Origin: Larix kaempferi
Taxonomy: Eukaryota > Streptophyta > Pinopsida > Pinales > Pinaceae
Direction of reading: 5' to 3'
NCBI GenBank assembly: GCA_027924585.1
Contig: BSBM01001138.1
Location: forward strand, 6,992,001-7,056,000
DNA: 64,000 nucleotides
In this document: one piece after another, positions 44,697 through 56,539 of the stretch
How the letters are laid out: each line of letters begins with the position of its first letter
Position numbering within the stretch: position 1 is the stretch's first letter
Notes under the pieces: model-generated
What the model saw: only the letters and a program-made list of their open reading frames with translations
What the model was told of the DNA's origin: nothing
The model's database searches: none
Translations under genes and position numbers: made by a program

Positions 44697-46541
44697 ATGG
44701 AAGATCTGGAGGTCGTTGGCACTGAGTGTGACCGGTTGGATGGATTCGATGGATGGGGGGCGCCATGTGGGAGGGAACACGTTGTACAGTCACCACTTGG
44801 GAATCCGAAGGGCCCGGTGGTGGAACCACTGTTCGGTGATCTGCACAGCATTGCGGGCTGGAGGGAAGACGGGGTCTTCTCACAAGCCCTTGGGTCTCCA
44901 GATGTATCCGCGCTGGGTGGGTCTGCCGAGGTGGAGGGCTTTGACCGGGTTGCAACGGGAGGTGTGGCTCGACAAGGTCGAGTGGGCAGTGGTTTATGTG
45001 GGTTCTCGTCGGAGGAAGATCGTAGGGTTTCCCTAGGGGTTGCTGAGCAGAGGGGTTTCAGCACTCCAGAGTGGGGCTGGGGTCGGGGGAAGGAGACCGT
45101 GGATGTGGCAGTAGGCTCAAAGAAGGGTGGTGGAGGAACTGTGAAGAAGCGGCGGAAGAGTTGGATCAAGGTTAAGGTGGTTCAAAACTATGCGGTGGGC
45201 GAAGACATAGCTTGGGGTAATGTACTGAAGATGGCTCAATTTACCCTTGTTGGCAGGGTTATGGGGCGTAATTTCTCTAGGAAGACGGTGGTGGACTGGG
45301 TTGAGGAAGTGTGGAAGGACCTGGTGGGTCATTTACCGGTGGTGGTGGAGCTGAATCGGGGTTGGTTTGCATTCACTTTCTCCAAAGAGGAGGAGCTGCG
45401 GCGGGTTTTGAATAGGAACTGGCATCTCAATCATTCTCCGGTGCTGCTGAAGCCATGGCACTCTTTGTTTGATGCCAGCCGGGAAAGGGTGGATGTTGTT
45501 TCGGTTTGGGTCCGTTTGCCAGCCCTACCACTTCACTTCTGGGACCTGCAACATTTCCATCGGATTGGGTCTATATTGGGGACCTTCCTGGAGGCGGATA
45601 TGTCTTTTTTGGAGACTCACCGTCAAAGGGTAGCGCGCATTCTGGTTAATATCAATATCCGAGATGGACTGGCAGAAGATATTAAACTTGAATGGGGACC
45701 TGAGATCATCTCCCAAATTCTGGACTACGAAAATGTACCATTTCGGTGCCGGCGCTGTCATGCTTATGGACACCCTGTATCTAATTGCAGCCTCTCATTT
45801 CGTTACCAGAGGGGGGGGCGGAGCAATCACACAGTTGGAGCTGAGGTACATTACACGGATATTGGATCGGTTTCTTCCATCTATGTCCATTCCTCCCCTG
45901 ATGATCGTGGGAAAATGCGTTCTGGAGATGATCTTTGTCATAAGGGCCCGGTGGTGGAGCAGTCTGTGGTAGAACAGTCGGCATTGGTGACTCCATGTTC
46001 AATTGCTGATGATCGCCGGGGTCCTGCCCTCCATGGTAACATCCCTCTCTCTTTTTCCCATTCTGATATGAACCCTGTATCATTAGTGAAGCATGATTGG
46101 GTGGAGGATTTACGCTACCACTCTCTCTCGAATATGGTGGAACCTGGGGGGGCCGCAGTATGGTGATCACGTTGGTTTGCAGGTCGATACAGCTAAGATT
46201 CTCATGCTTTGGAACCGGTTTTGGAACCTGCTATTGCTTGTGTTGGAGTTGTGGATGATACCCCTCGGGGTTTTTTTGTCCCTGATCCAGGAGATGCTCA
46301 AGAGGAGGATTACCTTTCTCCCTCGGAAACACACGATCCGGGTTATTTCCTACGCTCCTGTATGAAAAACTCCTCTGCGGGGCTGGGGAATGTCACTGTT
46401 CCTGCTCATAAGGGAAGGGGAAGAAAATCTAATATTCATAAGGCGCAAACCAGGGCAAGGGTTGATCTCCTGGAAGGGAAACAATCTTCTATTGTTAAGG
46501 CACTTAGAGCCGGGAATGCCTTGAAGAAGGGGCGTTCATGA
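44697..46541 (+). pseudogene. LINE ORF1, nucleic-acid-binding protein, frameshifted
   Basis: The first ATG in the frame is 44697 (MEDLEVVGTE). A DUF4283-like domain lies at about residues 178-260 (AQFTLVGRVMGRNFSRK to LLKPWHSLF), followed by VWVRLPALPLHFWD. A CX2CX4HX4C knuckle, CRRCHAYGHPVSNC, lies at about residues 351-364. ORF1 proteins of plant L1 coat the RNA and accompany it during reverse transcription. The frame is broken at TGA 46164-46166 and TAA 46194-46196, just after a seven-G run (46146-46152). Between about 46153 and 46200 another frame is open, then the original frame resumes to TGA 46539-46541. This fits two compensating small indels. The stop overlaps the ORF2 start as ATGA. 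Confidence 0.88.
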
Positions 46542-49500
46542 AGATTATGTCTTTCAATTGCCGGGGTCTGGCTGGGCCCAACAAGAAATCAGCCTTCAGA
46601 AGGGTGCTTACTCTTGAACACCCGGATGTGATTCTGCTACAAGAGACCTTAGGGGTAGGAGATGTTATTCAGAATCGTTTGGAGAGCTGGATTCCTGGAT
46701 GGTCCTTTATCACTTTGGATGTAAAGGGACGCTCTGGGGGGTTGGCTGTGGGATGGAGGCAAGGTAACTTCAAGGTTGTGAATTCGTGGGGATTGGATTC
46801 TGTTCTTTGCGTTGATGTTTTGTCGGTTGATCTGGGGATCATTATTAAGGTGATCAACATATATGGGCCTTATCTGCATCGCATGGAGTTTTGGGACTCT
46901 TTGTTTGGAAATCCGCTCTTGAATAGTGACACTCTGATCATTGGGGGGGATTTAAACTTTTCATTGGGGCTGAACGAGGTATGGGGACCACATGCACAAG
47001 TGGATTCACTGGCAGGATACTTTGTTCAGAAGCTCATGCTGAATGGCTTGCTGGATATTGAGCCACTTAAGTTGAAACTGACTTGGCGGAATAATCGCAG
47101 TGGGGATGCTAGGGTGGCGAAAAGGATTGATCGTTTTCTGGTGGCTGAACAGTTGGTGGATAGATTCTTTCAGGTTCGACAGTGGGTTGGTTCCGGGGGT
47201 AACTCGGATCACTTTCCTATCTTTTTTGAGATTCAAAAGGGGCCTGCAAACCCTCCGAGCCCTTTGAAATTCAATAAATTATGGTTACAAGATGAGACAT
47301 TTAAAAATATCTTTCTTACTAACTGGATACATTTTGATAGGTCTTTTGATCGTACTGCATCCTTCCAATTTGCAGATAATATTAAAAAGATGAAACGACT
47401 GGTCAAAGACTGGGCTATTGATAAGAAGTGCAGGGAAAATGCTGAACTCAAACAGGTGGAGGATGAACTACAGCTGATTTATGAAGGTGTAGGGGGAGGA
47501 CTGGTCACACAGGATTCTAAGGAGGCTTTAATCCGATTGGAAGGGCGGCGGAATACCATGTTATGTGATATGGAGGAGACCTGGAGGTTGAAGAGCCGAG
47601 CGATCTGGCTGGAGTGTGGGGATGATAATACCAAGTTCTTTCATGCTTACGCCCGTGGGAGAAAAGCAGTTAATACTATTTGGAGTCTGAAGGACGATGA
47701 TGGTATCACTCATGTCAGTTTTGATGAGAAGGCTAGTTGTGGGGTAACTCATTTTAAGAATTTATTCCGGGCTCCAAATCAGGTTTCTATCGCTGAGGTG
47801 ATAAAAGTGGCTGAGTTGTTTCCCCGTTTCGTTGATGATGATGGCAACAGGGAATTGATGAAGGAAATTACGGAGGAGGAGCTTAAAAAAGTACTCTCTA
47901 GCTTTCAAAAAGACAAGAGCCCGGGCCCTGATGGGTGGACTATGGATTTTTTTCTGGATCTCTATGAGATTTTGGGGAATGACCTCATGGCTGTTGTAGA
48001 AGACTCCAGAGATACAGGGTTGATTCCGGCAAGTTTCAATTCTACTTTTATTGCCCTCATTCCTAAGTCTGATAATGCGTTGACCCTCCATGAATTCAGG
48101 CCCATCTCACTGTGCAACTGTATATATAAGATCATCTCAAAAGTCATTGCCAGAAGACTAAAACGTATTCTCTCACAACATATATATGCTGAACAGTTTG
48201 GGTTTTTGGAGGGTCGACAAATTCATGAGGCTGTTGGCGTGGCTCAAGAAGGGATGCATAGCTTGAAGACCATGAACCTGAAGGGAGCCATTCTTAAAAT
48301 TGACCTCTCTAAGGCCTATGATAAAGTGAGCTAGATGTATCTCCGTCTACTTTTTACTCATCTGGGGTTTGGTATTGCTTTTATTAGATGGGTTATGTCA
48401 TGCATCACTACTGTCTCCTTTTCTGTCCTTATCAATGGTGCGGCCTCGAATTTTTTCCACGCTGAAAGGGGACTACGTCAGGGTTGTCCCTTATCACCGC
48501 TGCTCTTTCTGTTGGTTGCTGAAGGACTCAGTAGGGCCATTAGCAGGGCAAAGGCGGATGGGCTGTTTCAGGGGATTCCGGTGGCTCCAAATCTGTTTAT
48601 TACACATTTGCTTTTTGTGGATGACGTCTTAATCTTCTGTTCAGGTAGCAGAGGGGATACCCGTATTTTAAAGGAGATATTGGATCTATTCTCAAGGGCT
48701 ACAGGTATGGAGATTAATGCTAGGAAATCCACCTTATCTATGCACTTGTTGAGACCGGAAGAGGAGGCCGCACTCACTGGTTTCTTTCCCTTCATTACTG
48801 CGGGTCTTGAGGATGGACTGAAATACCTTGGGTTCACGATTAAAGCAAACTTATATTTGAAGAGAGATTGGGCTTGGTTGATTGGGAAGGTGGAGAAGCG
48901 ATTGATGGTCTGGAGCCACCGGTGGCTTTCGCGAGCTGGTAGACTGGTCCTGGTCAAAGCCGTACTGGAAGCAATTCTTGTATATTGGATGTCATTAGCT
49001 TGGATTCCTACAGGCATTCTTGATAGCATTAGGAGGATCTGTTTTAGATTTCTTTGGAGTGGCAAGAAGGATGTACAGGTCACCCCCTGGATTAACTGGA
49101 AGAGACTCGCAGTCCCTAAGGGTATGGGGGGCTGGGGGATTAAGAACATTTTCTTGTTTTCAAAGGCTTTGGCATCCAAGGGGGGGTGGAGGCTGGTGAA
49201 GACTACTAGTCTCTGGACCAGGGTTATCAAGCAGAAATATTTGGCAGATGAAAGCATTGTTGATTGGATTCGGAATCCTCGGAAGTCACATTTGGGGGGA
49301 TCGACGATTTGGAAGGCTGTAGTAAAATCGTTTGGCCTCATTGCATCCAAACTAGCATGGCATGTGGGGAATGGCGAGAAGCTGCTGGTTGGAAGGGACC
49401 CTTGGATGGGGTGTTCACATGATCACATTCTCCCCGGTCAGGTTATTGAGGCTCTTGGCAGAAGAGGGATCTATACTCTTAATCAGCTGGCGGTCCCGAG

Positions 49501-50512
49501 ACCAGTGGAGTCTTGGAGTCAGAGTTGGTGTAGTGCTCACACCTTGGGGATACAGGAACAGGAGTCGGCTTTCGTGGAGGTTTATATACGACATTTGGAA
49601 ATGACCAATGTACTGTTGAGTGATGTGGAGGACTCTCTGGTCTCGGAGGCTGACCCGGAAGGCAAGTACACCCCTAAGGCAGGTTATATTTTATTAAGCT
49701 CGGAGGAGGAACAGAGGGAGGTGGTATGGTGGTGGAAGTCCCTCTGGAAATTAAAATGCCCTGCTAAATCGATACTTTTCATGTGGTGCGTACTCGATAA
49801 CAGAGCTCCTACATGGGATATTTTGCAGAAGAGGTCCTTTCATGGGCCAAGCTGGTGTGTGCTTTGCAAACGGGAGATCGAGACTGCTACTCACCTGTTC
49901 CTTTCTTGTCCATTTTCTGTTGCTGTCTGGAAGGAGTGCACTGTTTTGGTGGGGCATCTTTGCCAATGGGATGGAGTGTCAGTTGGGGCAGCTTGGGATG
50001 CTTGGTGGCGCAGGAACACGGTTAAAATTTTTCAGAACCTACCTCTGCTTGTTATCTGGGGGATTTGGGTGGCACGGAACAATAGTATCTTCAATGATAA
50101 GCCAATTCTTCCTGAGATTATTGCTGCTCAAGCCATAGGCATCTTTAAGTCTCTACCTGTTCATATAAGGGCTGACAATCAAAGAAGGTTCCTGGAGGTG
50201 GAGATTGATCGCTCTCGGCCATGGGCGTTTTTTGATGGGGCGTCACAACAAAATATGTGTGGGGGAGGGGCGGTTCTACATCTCTCGGAAACGCATTCCT
50301 ACACTATTTCTTTGGGTCTTGGGGAGGGCTCCAACAACTATGCCGAGCTACAGAGTTTGAAGTTCTTATTAATTTTTGCACTTGAAAAAGGTTGCAACAC
50401 TTTGACATGCTACGGGGATTCCATCCAGCCACCGGCCTTTTATAGAGACACTCTAAATGTTACAGATTCTGTTATTGAAAGCTCAGCAGCATTACTACTG
50501 GTTATTTTTTGA
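46538..50512 (+). pseudogene. LINE ORF2, endonuclease-RT-RNase H, one nonsense codon
   Basis: 1324 codons read in one frame apart from a TAG at 48332-48334 where tryptophan (TGG) is usual. The APE-type endonuclease has N7 (SFNCRGL), E36 (LLQET), GGDLNF, RIDRFLV and S223-D224-H225, so its active-site residues are present. RT begins near residue 520 (FRPISLCN), with KIDLSKAYDKV, GLRQGCPLSPLLF and the catalytic FVDD at 693-696. A Cys/His region near 1107 (WCVLCKREIETATHLFLSC) is the zf-RVT knuckle. RNase H starts at W1229 with FFDGAS, then NYAELQSL and CYGDS. The last RNase H motif is not recognisable, so the C-terminus may be frameshifted. It would nick target DNA and prime reverse transcription. 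Confidence 0.92.
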
Positions 50513-50746
50513 AGAGAAGGTCCAGAAATAATGATAGTTAACTTGTATGAGATATGCCTTTCGGGGCTGATACACTTACCTATTCTGCATCATAGTATGC
50601 TAAATGTAAACTGAAGGAAGACATAGCAGCGCTTTCATAGGAACTTATGATTTTTATGAATTCACTAATTAATGGTGAACCTACAGAATGTAATTTTGAT
50701 CTCTACAGATGAATGAATTACGCTTTTTTTTCTTTGAAAAAAAAAA

Positions 50747-50762
50747 AACATTGTTTAATTGG
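50747..50762. repeat. LINE target-site duplication, right
   Basis: Identical to 44293-44308. The first A bases cannot be told apart from the poly(A) tail. Confidence 0.92.
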
Positions 50763-51900
50763 AAAAAAAAAGAGCATACTAGTCTCAAAAGCCATACTCA
50801 ATTCACAAATATAGAAACTACATATCATTAACTTTTAATATCAAATAGTTATTAGAAAATATGTGTTGAAAAGTTGAATAATTGGACATAGAACATCGCT
50901 TCTATCTAGACCCTCTGTAAGCCTTTCAACAAAAAAATGATTTCTTCAAACGATAAGACTAAAAACAAAACACAAGGTACTTTTGCAAGTGCACAACACT
51001 AAAATGGAAACAACCAAAGGACTAATATGCAAAACACCAATGCATAATTTATTGCCCTTGAAACTCTTAACCCCAAGAATTGTACATCCATAAAACACAA
51101 AATGCATATGGAAAATATGGAATTTTGTAGTGAACCATCTTCTTCACATCAATTTCATCAACATGCTCCATGTCTATGTCTAAGTATGTGAGAATTATGT
51201 AAAAGGTTTCCAAAGTACATGAAAAATGAATGTAGGTGTTGATCTTAAATGGTGTTTGATATCGGAAAAGTGAACTCTAGCATATTATCTTGGAGCTCTG
51301 GAAATTATGTTTTTTCTCTGCACTTGGGAGGGTTTCCTACATTTTCTATTGGCCAACCCCATCGTGTGGGGAGGCACCATGTCCTCTATGATCAAGGGGG
51401 TTTCTCCCATTCCCTCCTCCCTCAAGGATATTCTTGGTAGTTTCCAAGATACCATAGGCATTAACCTTTGTAACAATTCCACTAAAATATCAAATGATAA
51501 GAACCCTATATCCTCTACCAATGTGTCAGTAGGAAAGAAACATATCCAAGCACAATAGTTAAGCTTGGACTTCAAGAAAAATGTAGAAGGATTTTTATGA
51601 AAGTCACATGAACTATTCCAATCTATGTAGTCATATTGAGATGCATCAGAGGAAGAATCCAACACATGATGGGCCATGCCATCATATGCAAATTCTTAGA
51701 CATGTGACCTTTGGAGTAGTAAAATGTTGGCACTAGAAGCTCAAGGGAGTTGTCAACCTTTAACTAGGCACAAAATGTTTCTCCACTGTGGTTTTCTCCT
51801 ATTTAGAGGCTAGAGAGTCCATTTTTTAAGTAGGCCGATAATTTTCCAATTGCGGCTAGAATGTACATGTGATATTGAGTGGATATATTTGACCAAATGA
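50763..51900. other. Flank of LINE, no confident gene
   Basis: AT-rich DNA. From about 51250 it may include the start of the decayed LINE ORF1 that is recognisable from 51930, but I see no clear motif in this stretch. Confidence 0.45.
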
Positions 51901-51929
51901 AGGAATACTTCTCAAAATATCTTGTTAGG

Positions 51930-52510
51930 ATAATACTTTATTCCCTGCCGCGGGAATTTTGGGATGAAAAAAAATCTAATAGGTATAGAAACAATCATAT
52001 GTCAAATCTTTGGAGGCTACCAAGTTAGATGAGTACACTTCTTATGCTCACACGTGTGCTTATATTAATGTTTCACAATCCCTCCCAACTTCCATAACAA
52101 TCTCCTTCTAAGATAATGAGTGCCTTCAAACCCCAGACTATAAACACATCCATTTCATATGTTTTAAATTCCATGATCATGGCCACTTATTTCAATATAT
52201 TCCCCTCAACTAGAAATCCCAAAATAAGCCTAAAGGAGAGGGAAAAGATGTAGCAGGCTTCACCACTATTCAAAACAAGAAGAAATGTAACAAGTTCCAA
52301 ATGATACCTGCTGAGGACCCAAAGCAAAATAATTATAATCAAGAAAAAAATAGTATTTTATGCCATCTAAGAAAACCCCGTCGAACCCTACCCAATCATA
52401 ACCCATCATTGCTCCAACTAAGAAACTCAATGAGGGAAAGAACCATGACTTAATTGAACAAGAGGAATGTGAAGAAGATATAAAGTGGGGGAAACTTAAG
52501 ACATAGTAAA
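51930..52510 (+). pseudogene. Decayed LINE ORF1 fragment
   Basis: Across two frames the sequence gives SLPREFWDEK, then GYQVDEYTSYAHTCAYINVS, then DYKHIHFICFKFHDHGHLF. These match the end of the ORF1 domain and the knuckle of plant L1 elements. The cysteines of the knuckle are largely lost. A lysine and asparagine-rich tail follows. It is much older than the LINE at 44309-50746 and belongs to a different family. Its continuation lies beyond the solo LTR at 52821-55064. Confidence 0.7.
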
Positions 52511-52820
52511 TTAATAGGCTATGTAAATGGAGCAAGATCAAAATCCACAGTGCACTTCCATGATGGAAGATAAACCATATAAAAAATACCCAACAAAAAT
52601 AAAGGATGAATTCATAAAGAAAATATCATAAATAAGCAAAGAAATCACAAATATGGACATGGAAGACACTGATCACTCCATTTTAGCCTCAATCTTTAAA
52701 GTATATTAGATCAAGTCCCTATTAGTAGAAGACCTGGGAAAACTTTACAAGGAAACTTTCAAATTAGCTCCAAAAGGGTAAAACAATAAGACCACCTCCA
52801 ACCCACTAGATAACCTAGGT

Positions 52821-55064
52821 TGTCACGTCCCCTCATTGATGATTAGTGGAAGGAGTTCTTATCCCAACCAATCCCTTGGGTTGAGGAGGAAGTTTCAAGC
52901 ACTTGGGGTTAATTCTGAAGTAAAGGTATTAACTAGTTAGGACGTTTAATTTTATTTGTATCCTAAGTTTGAAATGCACTTGGTAGAAGTAATTTTCAAT
53001 AATTAGATATTTTTATTTTGGAATAAAGTTGATAATGCTCCACAAGTGTTCCTTAGAGGATAAGATTGACTAAGAGGTAACTTGCAAGACAAGAAAAGAT
53101 AAAGCAATAAAAGCAAGGAAAGTAGGAAAAGGAGAACAAAGCATAATAAAGTAGAAAAGCAGGACAAAAGCAGAAAAGCAGGATAAAGCAAGACAAAGCA
53201 GAAAAGCAGAAAAAATCAAGACAAAGCATAAAAGCAGGATAAGGCAGAAAAGCGGGAAAAAGAAGGATAGAAAAGAAAAAACAGGAAAATAAAAAAGCAA
53301 AAGCAAAAGAAAAAGTAGAAAGCAAGGAAAAAGCTAAAGCAGAAAGCAAAGCAAAGCAGAAAGAAAGGAAAAAGATAAAGCATAAACCAAAGAAACCTTA
53401 TCCACTCCATGAGGGAGACTTAGCCTATCTTAATTGATTAACAAGTCACCTAAATCTATAAAAGAAGGATTACAACTCCATTTCACATCTTCTGATCATT
53501 TGTGATTTGAACTGAGTGCAATTTTTCCTCATTGACCTGGGAGATGTGCCCCTAGCCCTAGTTGGGAGATATGCCCCATGGTTCTACTGAAATGACGATG
53601 AAATCTAGTCTTCATCATTGATTCTATTGTAGTTCCTAAAGTCTAATCCATTGGTTGGTGTTCTCATTGTGAGGTTCAAATCCTTCATTCAGTAGGAACA
53701 GTGTTGGAGGGACGAAATGGAGGTTCTGGTTTTGACCTTTATGAGAATTTTTGGACATTGAGACCTATTCCATTTCATTTGTAACATCGCTTCCAATAGG
53801 AAACACCTGTTTTCTCATCAAAAAAGGTGTTTGGATGAGCAAGTTAGGGCTATTTTACTAGATCTAGAATTTCTAGCTGTGAAGAACACGCCCCTGCTTT
53901 TCGGTATGGTTTGGTGAATGCACCCATGATAAGCTCATGAGTCTTGGTACACCTCCCATGATCATCCGACAACCCATGTTCATCATACATATCAGATCCA
54001 GTGGCTATACTTCTCCTTCTTACTCTTTTATGTAGCATTCTCCTTCAATCAATGTAATTATCCAAGATTGATGGCTTTCTGTGTAATTTGACTCCATGAT
54101 ACCTCTTTGTAATGATTAATAAACTCTGATTTTGATTGTTGCTACATATTTAATTCATTCCTGAGTCATATTAAATATTATAAGAATATTTCAAGAGGCT
54201 TAGAGTCTGTTTGAGTCCATAATTCTCAAGACTAGCTCTTTGTGCAATTTTACTTGACTAATTTTCAGGAAATGGCAATACCAGGAGCTCTATGAATCTA
54301 TTTCTATTATGTAAGTTTCTGTAGGTTTTCAATTTCCTGTAGAATCCATACAAAGTAAAAAAAAAGATTCATGACCTTCTCTTGTTGTTTACCTTCAAAT
54401 TTATCACGACTAGCTCATTGGGCACCTTAATTTGACTAGTTTTGCAGTATGTTTAATTAAAAGTAATATGAATGCCTATTTTTTGTTATATCAATCACCT
54501 TAGGTTCCTAATACACCAATGAATCTCATACAATTCTCTTTCAGATAATTCGTATCCCTCTCATCCTATTTGGAATCGCCTAGATATAAACTAGTTGAGC
54601 AGTCCCTCCTAGCTCTCTTTCTCCCCTTGACTCCAAACACTTCCAAAACCTCCCAAAACCTATGTGAAACTTTTCCAGCAGGATATTAGGGGGTTATGAA
54701 TTTTTATCCACCTCTTTTTGATTTCAAGTGTAAGTGAAAGAGTTTAGTAGGAATATGTTGGTTTTCCTAGGAAGCCTTGGAGTAGACTTTAGCCTGGATG
54801 ATGTTCAAAACATAAATGGCCCTAGTACATTGTACTTAGAACTCAGAAGCTGACCTTAATGTTGTTTTCCTTGTTGCTGCACACTCCCCAGTACATTTGT
54901 CAAATCCAAAAGTGTCCATCAGTCAAGTTCTGGGTGGGTTAATCAATGACCGATTCTAGTTCCTTCTTCACTAGTTTTGAGAACTAGTTACTGCTTGGAA
55001 AATTTTTGATTTGAAGTTTGAATTTTGAGATAATATCATATGATATCATATCAGGGATATTACA
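52821..55064 (-). mobile_element. Solo LTR of the gag-only superfamily, in decayed LINE
   Basis: On the minus strand it starts TGTAATATCCC (55064) and ends GGGGACGTGACA (52821), the same termini as the LTRs at 3545-13497. It is about 2.24 kb. The flanks TAGGT (52816-52820) and TAAGC (55065-55069) agree at three of five positions, a possible decayed target duplication. The left flank is LINE ORF1 tail and the right flank soon reaches LINE ORF2. No internal region or second LTR is present. Confidence 0.65.
53085..53395 (+). repeat. Purine-rich low-complexity tract (AAAGCAG-type)
   Basis: About 310 bp composed mostly of A and G with regularly placed C in AAAGCA, AAAGCAGGA and GACAAAGC words. 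Its reverse strand gives spurious open frames rich in F, S, L and C. It lies within the solo LTR. Confidence 0.85.
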
Positions 55065-55069
55065 TAAGC

Positions 55070-55640
55070 ATAAAAGTATCCTCTCTAAAACCTACCAAGA
55101 AGGTCTCAAAGAATACAAGGGGCATAAGGAATAATAAAGCCAAATTACAGGAGGAGATACAACATCTTATCAACTCGGGGAAATCCATGGATCTTAGGGG
55201 GAACTATCTCCTTCACCCCAACCAAATTTAACTATGCATATTATGCCATGAAATATAAGAAAACTCAACTCTCCTAGGAAACAAAATCAACTCATAGAGA
55301 AAATAAAAAGGAAAAGCATGGAATCCTTTTCATTCAAGAAACCAAGTGTTTGGAGGCTTATGTTCAATCACTTTCTCAAACGATATGGCAGCTAGCATGG
55401 AAATTGACCTATGTATGCAAGGCTTCTTGAGGGGACTAGCAATTCTTTGGAATCCAAACTTTATTCATATTATCAATTTAGCAACTTCCATATGGTGGTT
55501 GTTGGCTCACTTCAAGGTTATTCAAGCATCTACCTTTGAATCCTCACCATTGTTTATAGGGCTCGACAAACCCCCAAAACAAGGAAGCTTTCCTTTCTAG
55601 TTTGCACAATATACCCCCAAATGCTCCTTGTTGTTAGAAT
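55070..55640 (+). pseudogene. Decayed LINE ORF1 tail and ORF2 endonuclease start
   Basis: A basic segment up to about 55230 (KAKLQEEIQHLINSGKS visible) is followed by the start of an L1 ORF2. NIRKLNSPRKQNQLIEKI matches the N-x-RGLN-SP region of APE-type endonuclease, then after a frameshift HGILFIQETKC gives the catalytic QET motif and RGLAILWNPNF the next conserved block. Similarity fades near 55620. It continues the same old LINE as 51930-52510. Confidence 0.75.
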
Positions 55641-56350
55641 ATTTAGACACTTAGGAGTTAGTTAATATTAAATTGGTCTATTGTGTCTTTAGTTAAAGTG
55701 TGTTTCTTTAGTATGCATTTGTAATGTAATTCCATAGTTGCTTAATGTTCTAGACATAAAGTGATCCAATTGTGCATCTTCTCCTTAATACTAATGGATA
55801 TATTTATCTATAGATTAGCACCCGATTAATCCATGATATTTATTTAAAGAGCATGAAAGGTCATTTGTTGATGTTCAATTGTGAGAAACTCATATGTAAA
55901 ATATTTTACATTTTCATTAATATAGTGCCTCAAGTGGTTGTGTTGGTTGGGTCATGGACTAATTCCCTCTCTAAGAATTTTAACCACATATTTCATTGGT
56001 ACGTTGATCTTTGATATATTTGTATGAGCAGTTGATTAAGCATTTGAACTATGTGGAAATAATTGGTTTCCTTTTAACACATGCAACTTACAAATAATTG
56101 GGAAATATTTCAACATGATAACATGCCTTGAGGAAGAGAAGGAGGACTCCATAGGCTAGATGGAATTTTCTCTAGGTTTGAAGACAAGATTGAAAATATC
56201 CAATTAATATATGCCGCATATCATAATAGTGTATGCATGTAATGGTAGAGGAGGAATCCATCATGTGGTGGAAAAATTCAATTACTTTCTTCTATTAGAA
56301 ATGTTTATGGATGAAATAATATAATGGGAGTCCCTCATATTTCCAAGTGA
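55641..56350. other. AT-rich stretch, possibly an LTR insertion
   Basis: It starts near 55632 with TGTTAGAATATTT, a typical copia LTR opening, but I could not find a matching end or target duplication. No gene seen. The LINE RT region expected here is missing. Confidence 0.35.
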
Positions 56351-56539
56351 AAATCCAAGTTAACTCTCAAGCACAAAACCCTTCATGCTAGATCCCCCTC
56401 CCCTGACTCTTAGTCCCCAACCTCTGTAGGAATAATCAATATAAAATTTGATTGAAATTCTAAGCGAAATCCTAGTCCTATGGACATTGGAAGAGCATTT
56501 AGAGACTTGAAAAGAAGATTTACTCTCCTTTACTCTGGC

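Larger units (their letters stand above)
44309..50746 (+). mobile_element. Full-length L1-type LINE
   Basis: 6.4-kb non-LTR retrotransposon with a 5' UTR (44309-44696), ORF1, ORF2, a 3' UTR (50513-50734) and a short A run, flanked by a perfect 16-bp target duplication. Endonuclease, RT, C-terminal knuckle and RNase H domains in this order are characteristic of plant L1-clade elements. It carries only a few disabling changes (one TAG in ORF2, a paired frameshift in ORF1). The base composition is GC-richer than its flanks. Confidence 0.93.

Noticed and set aside
44600-45169. 189-codon minus-strand frame rich in P, S and T
   Set aside because: It is antisense to LINE ORF1, whose forward frame has clear domain motifs.
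48568-49350. 260-codon minus-strand frame
   Set aside because: Antisense of the LINE RT region. No recognisable motif.
53003-53410. Minus-strand frames rich in F, L, S and C resembling membrane proteins
   Set aside because: They are the reverse complement of a purine-rich low-complexity tract.
55632-56130. Copia solo LTR starting TGTTAGAATATTT
   Set aside because: The opening is typical but no convincing end or 5-bp duplication was found.
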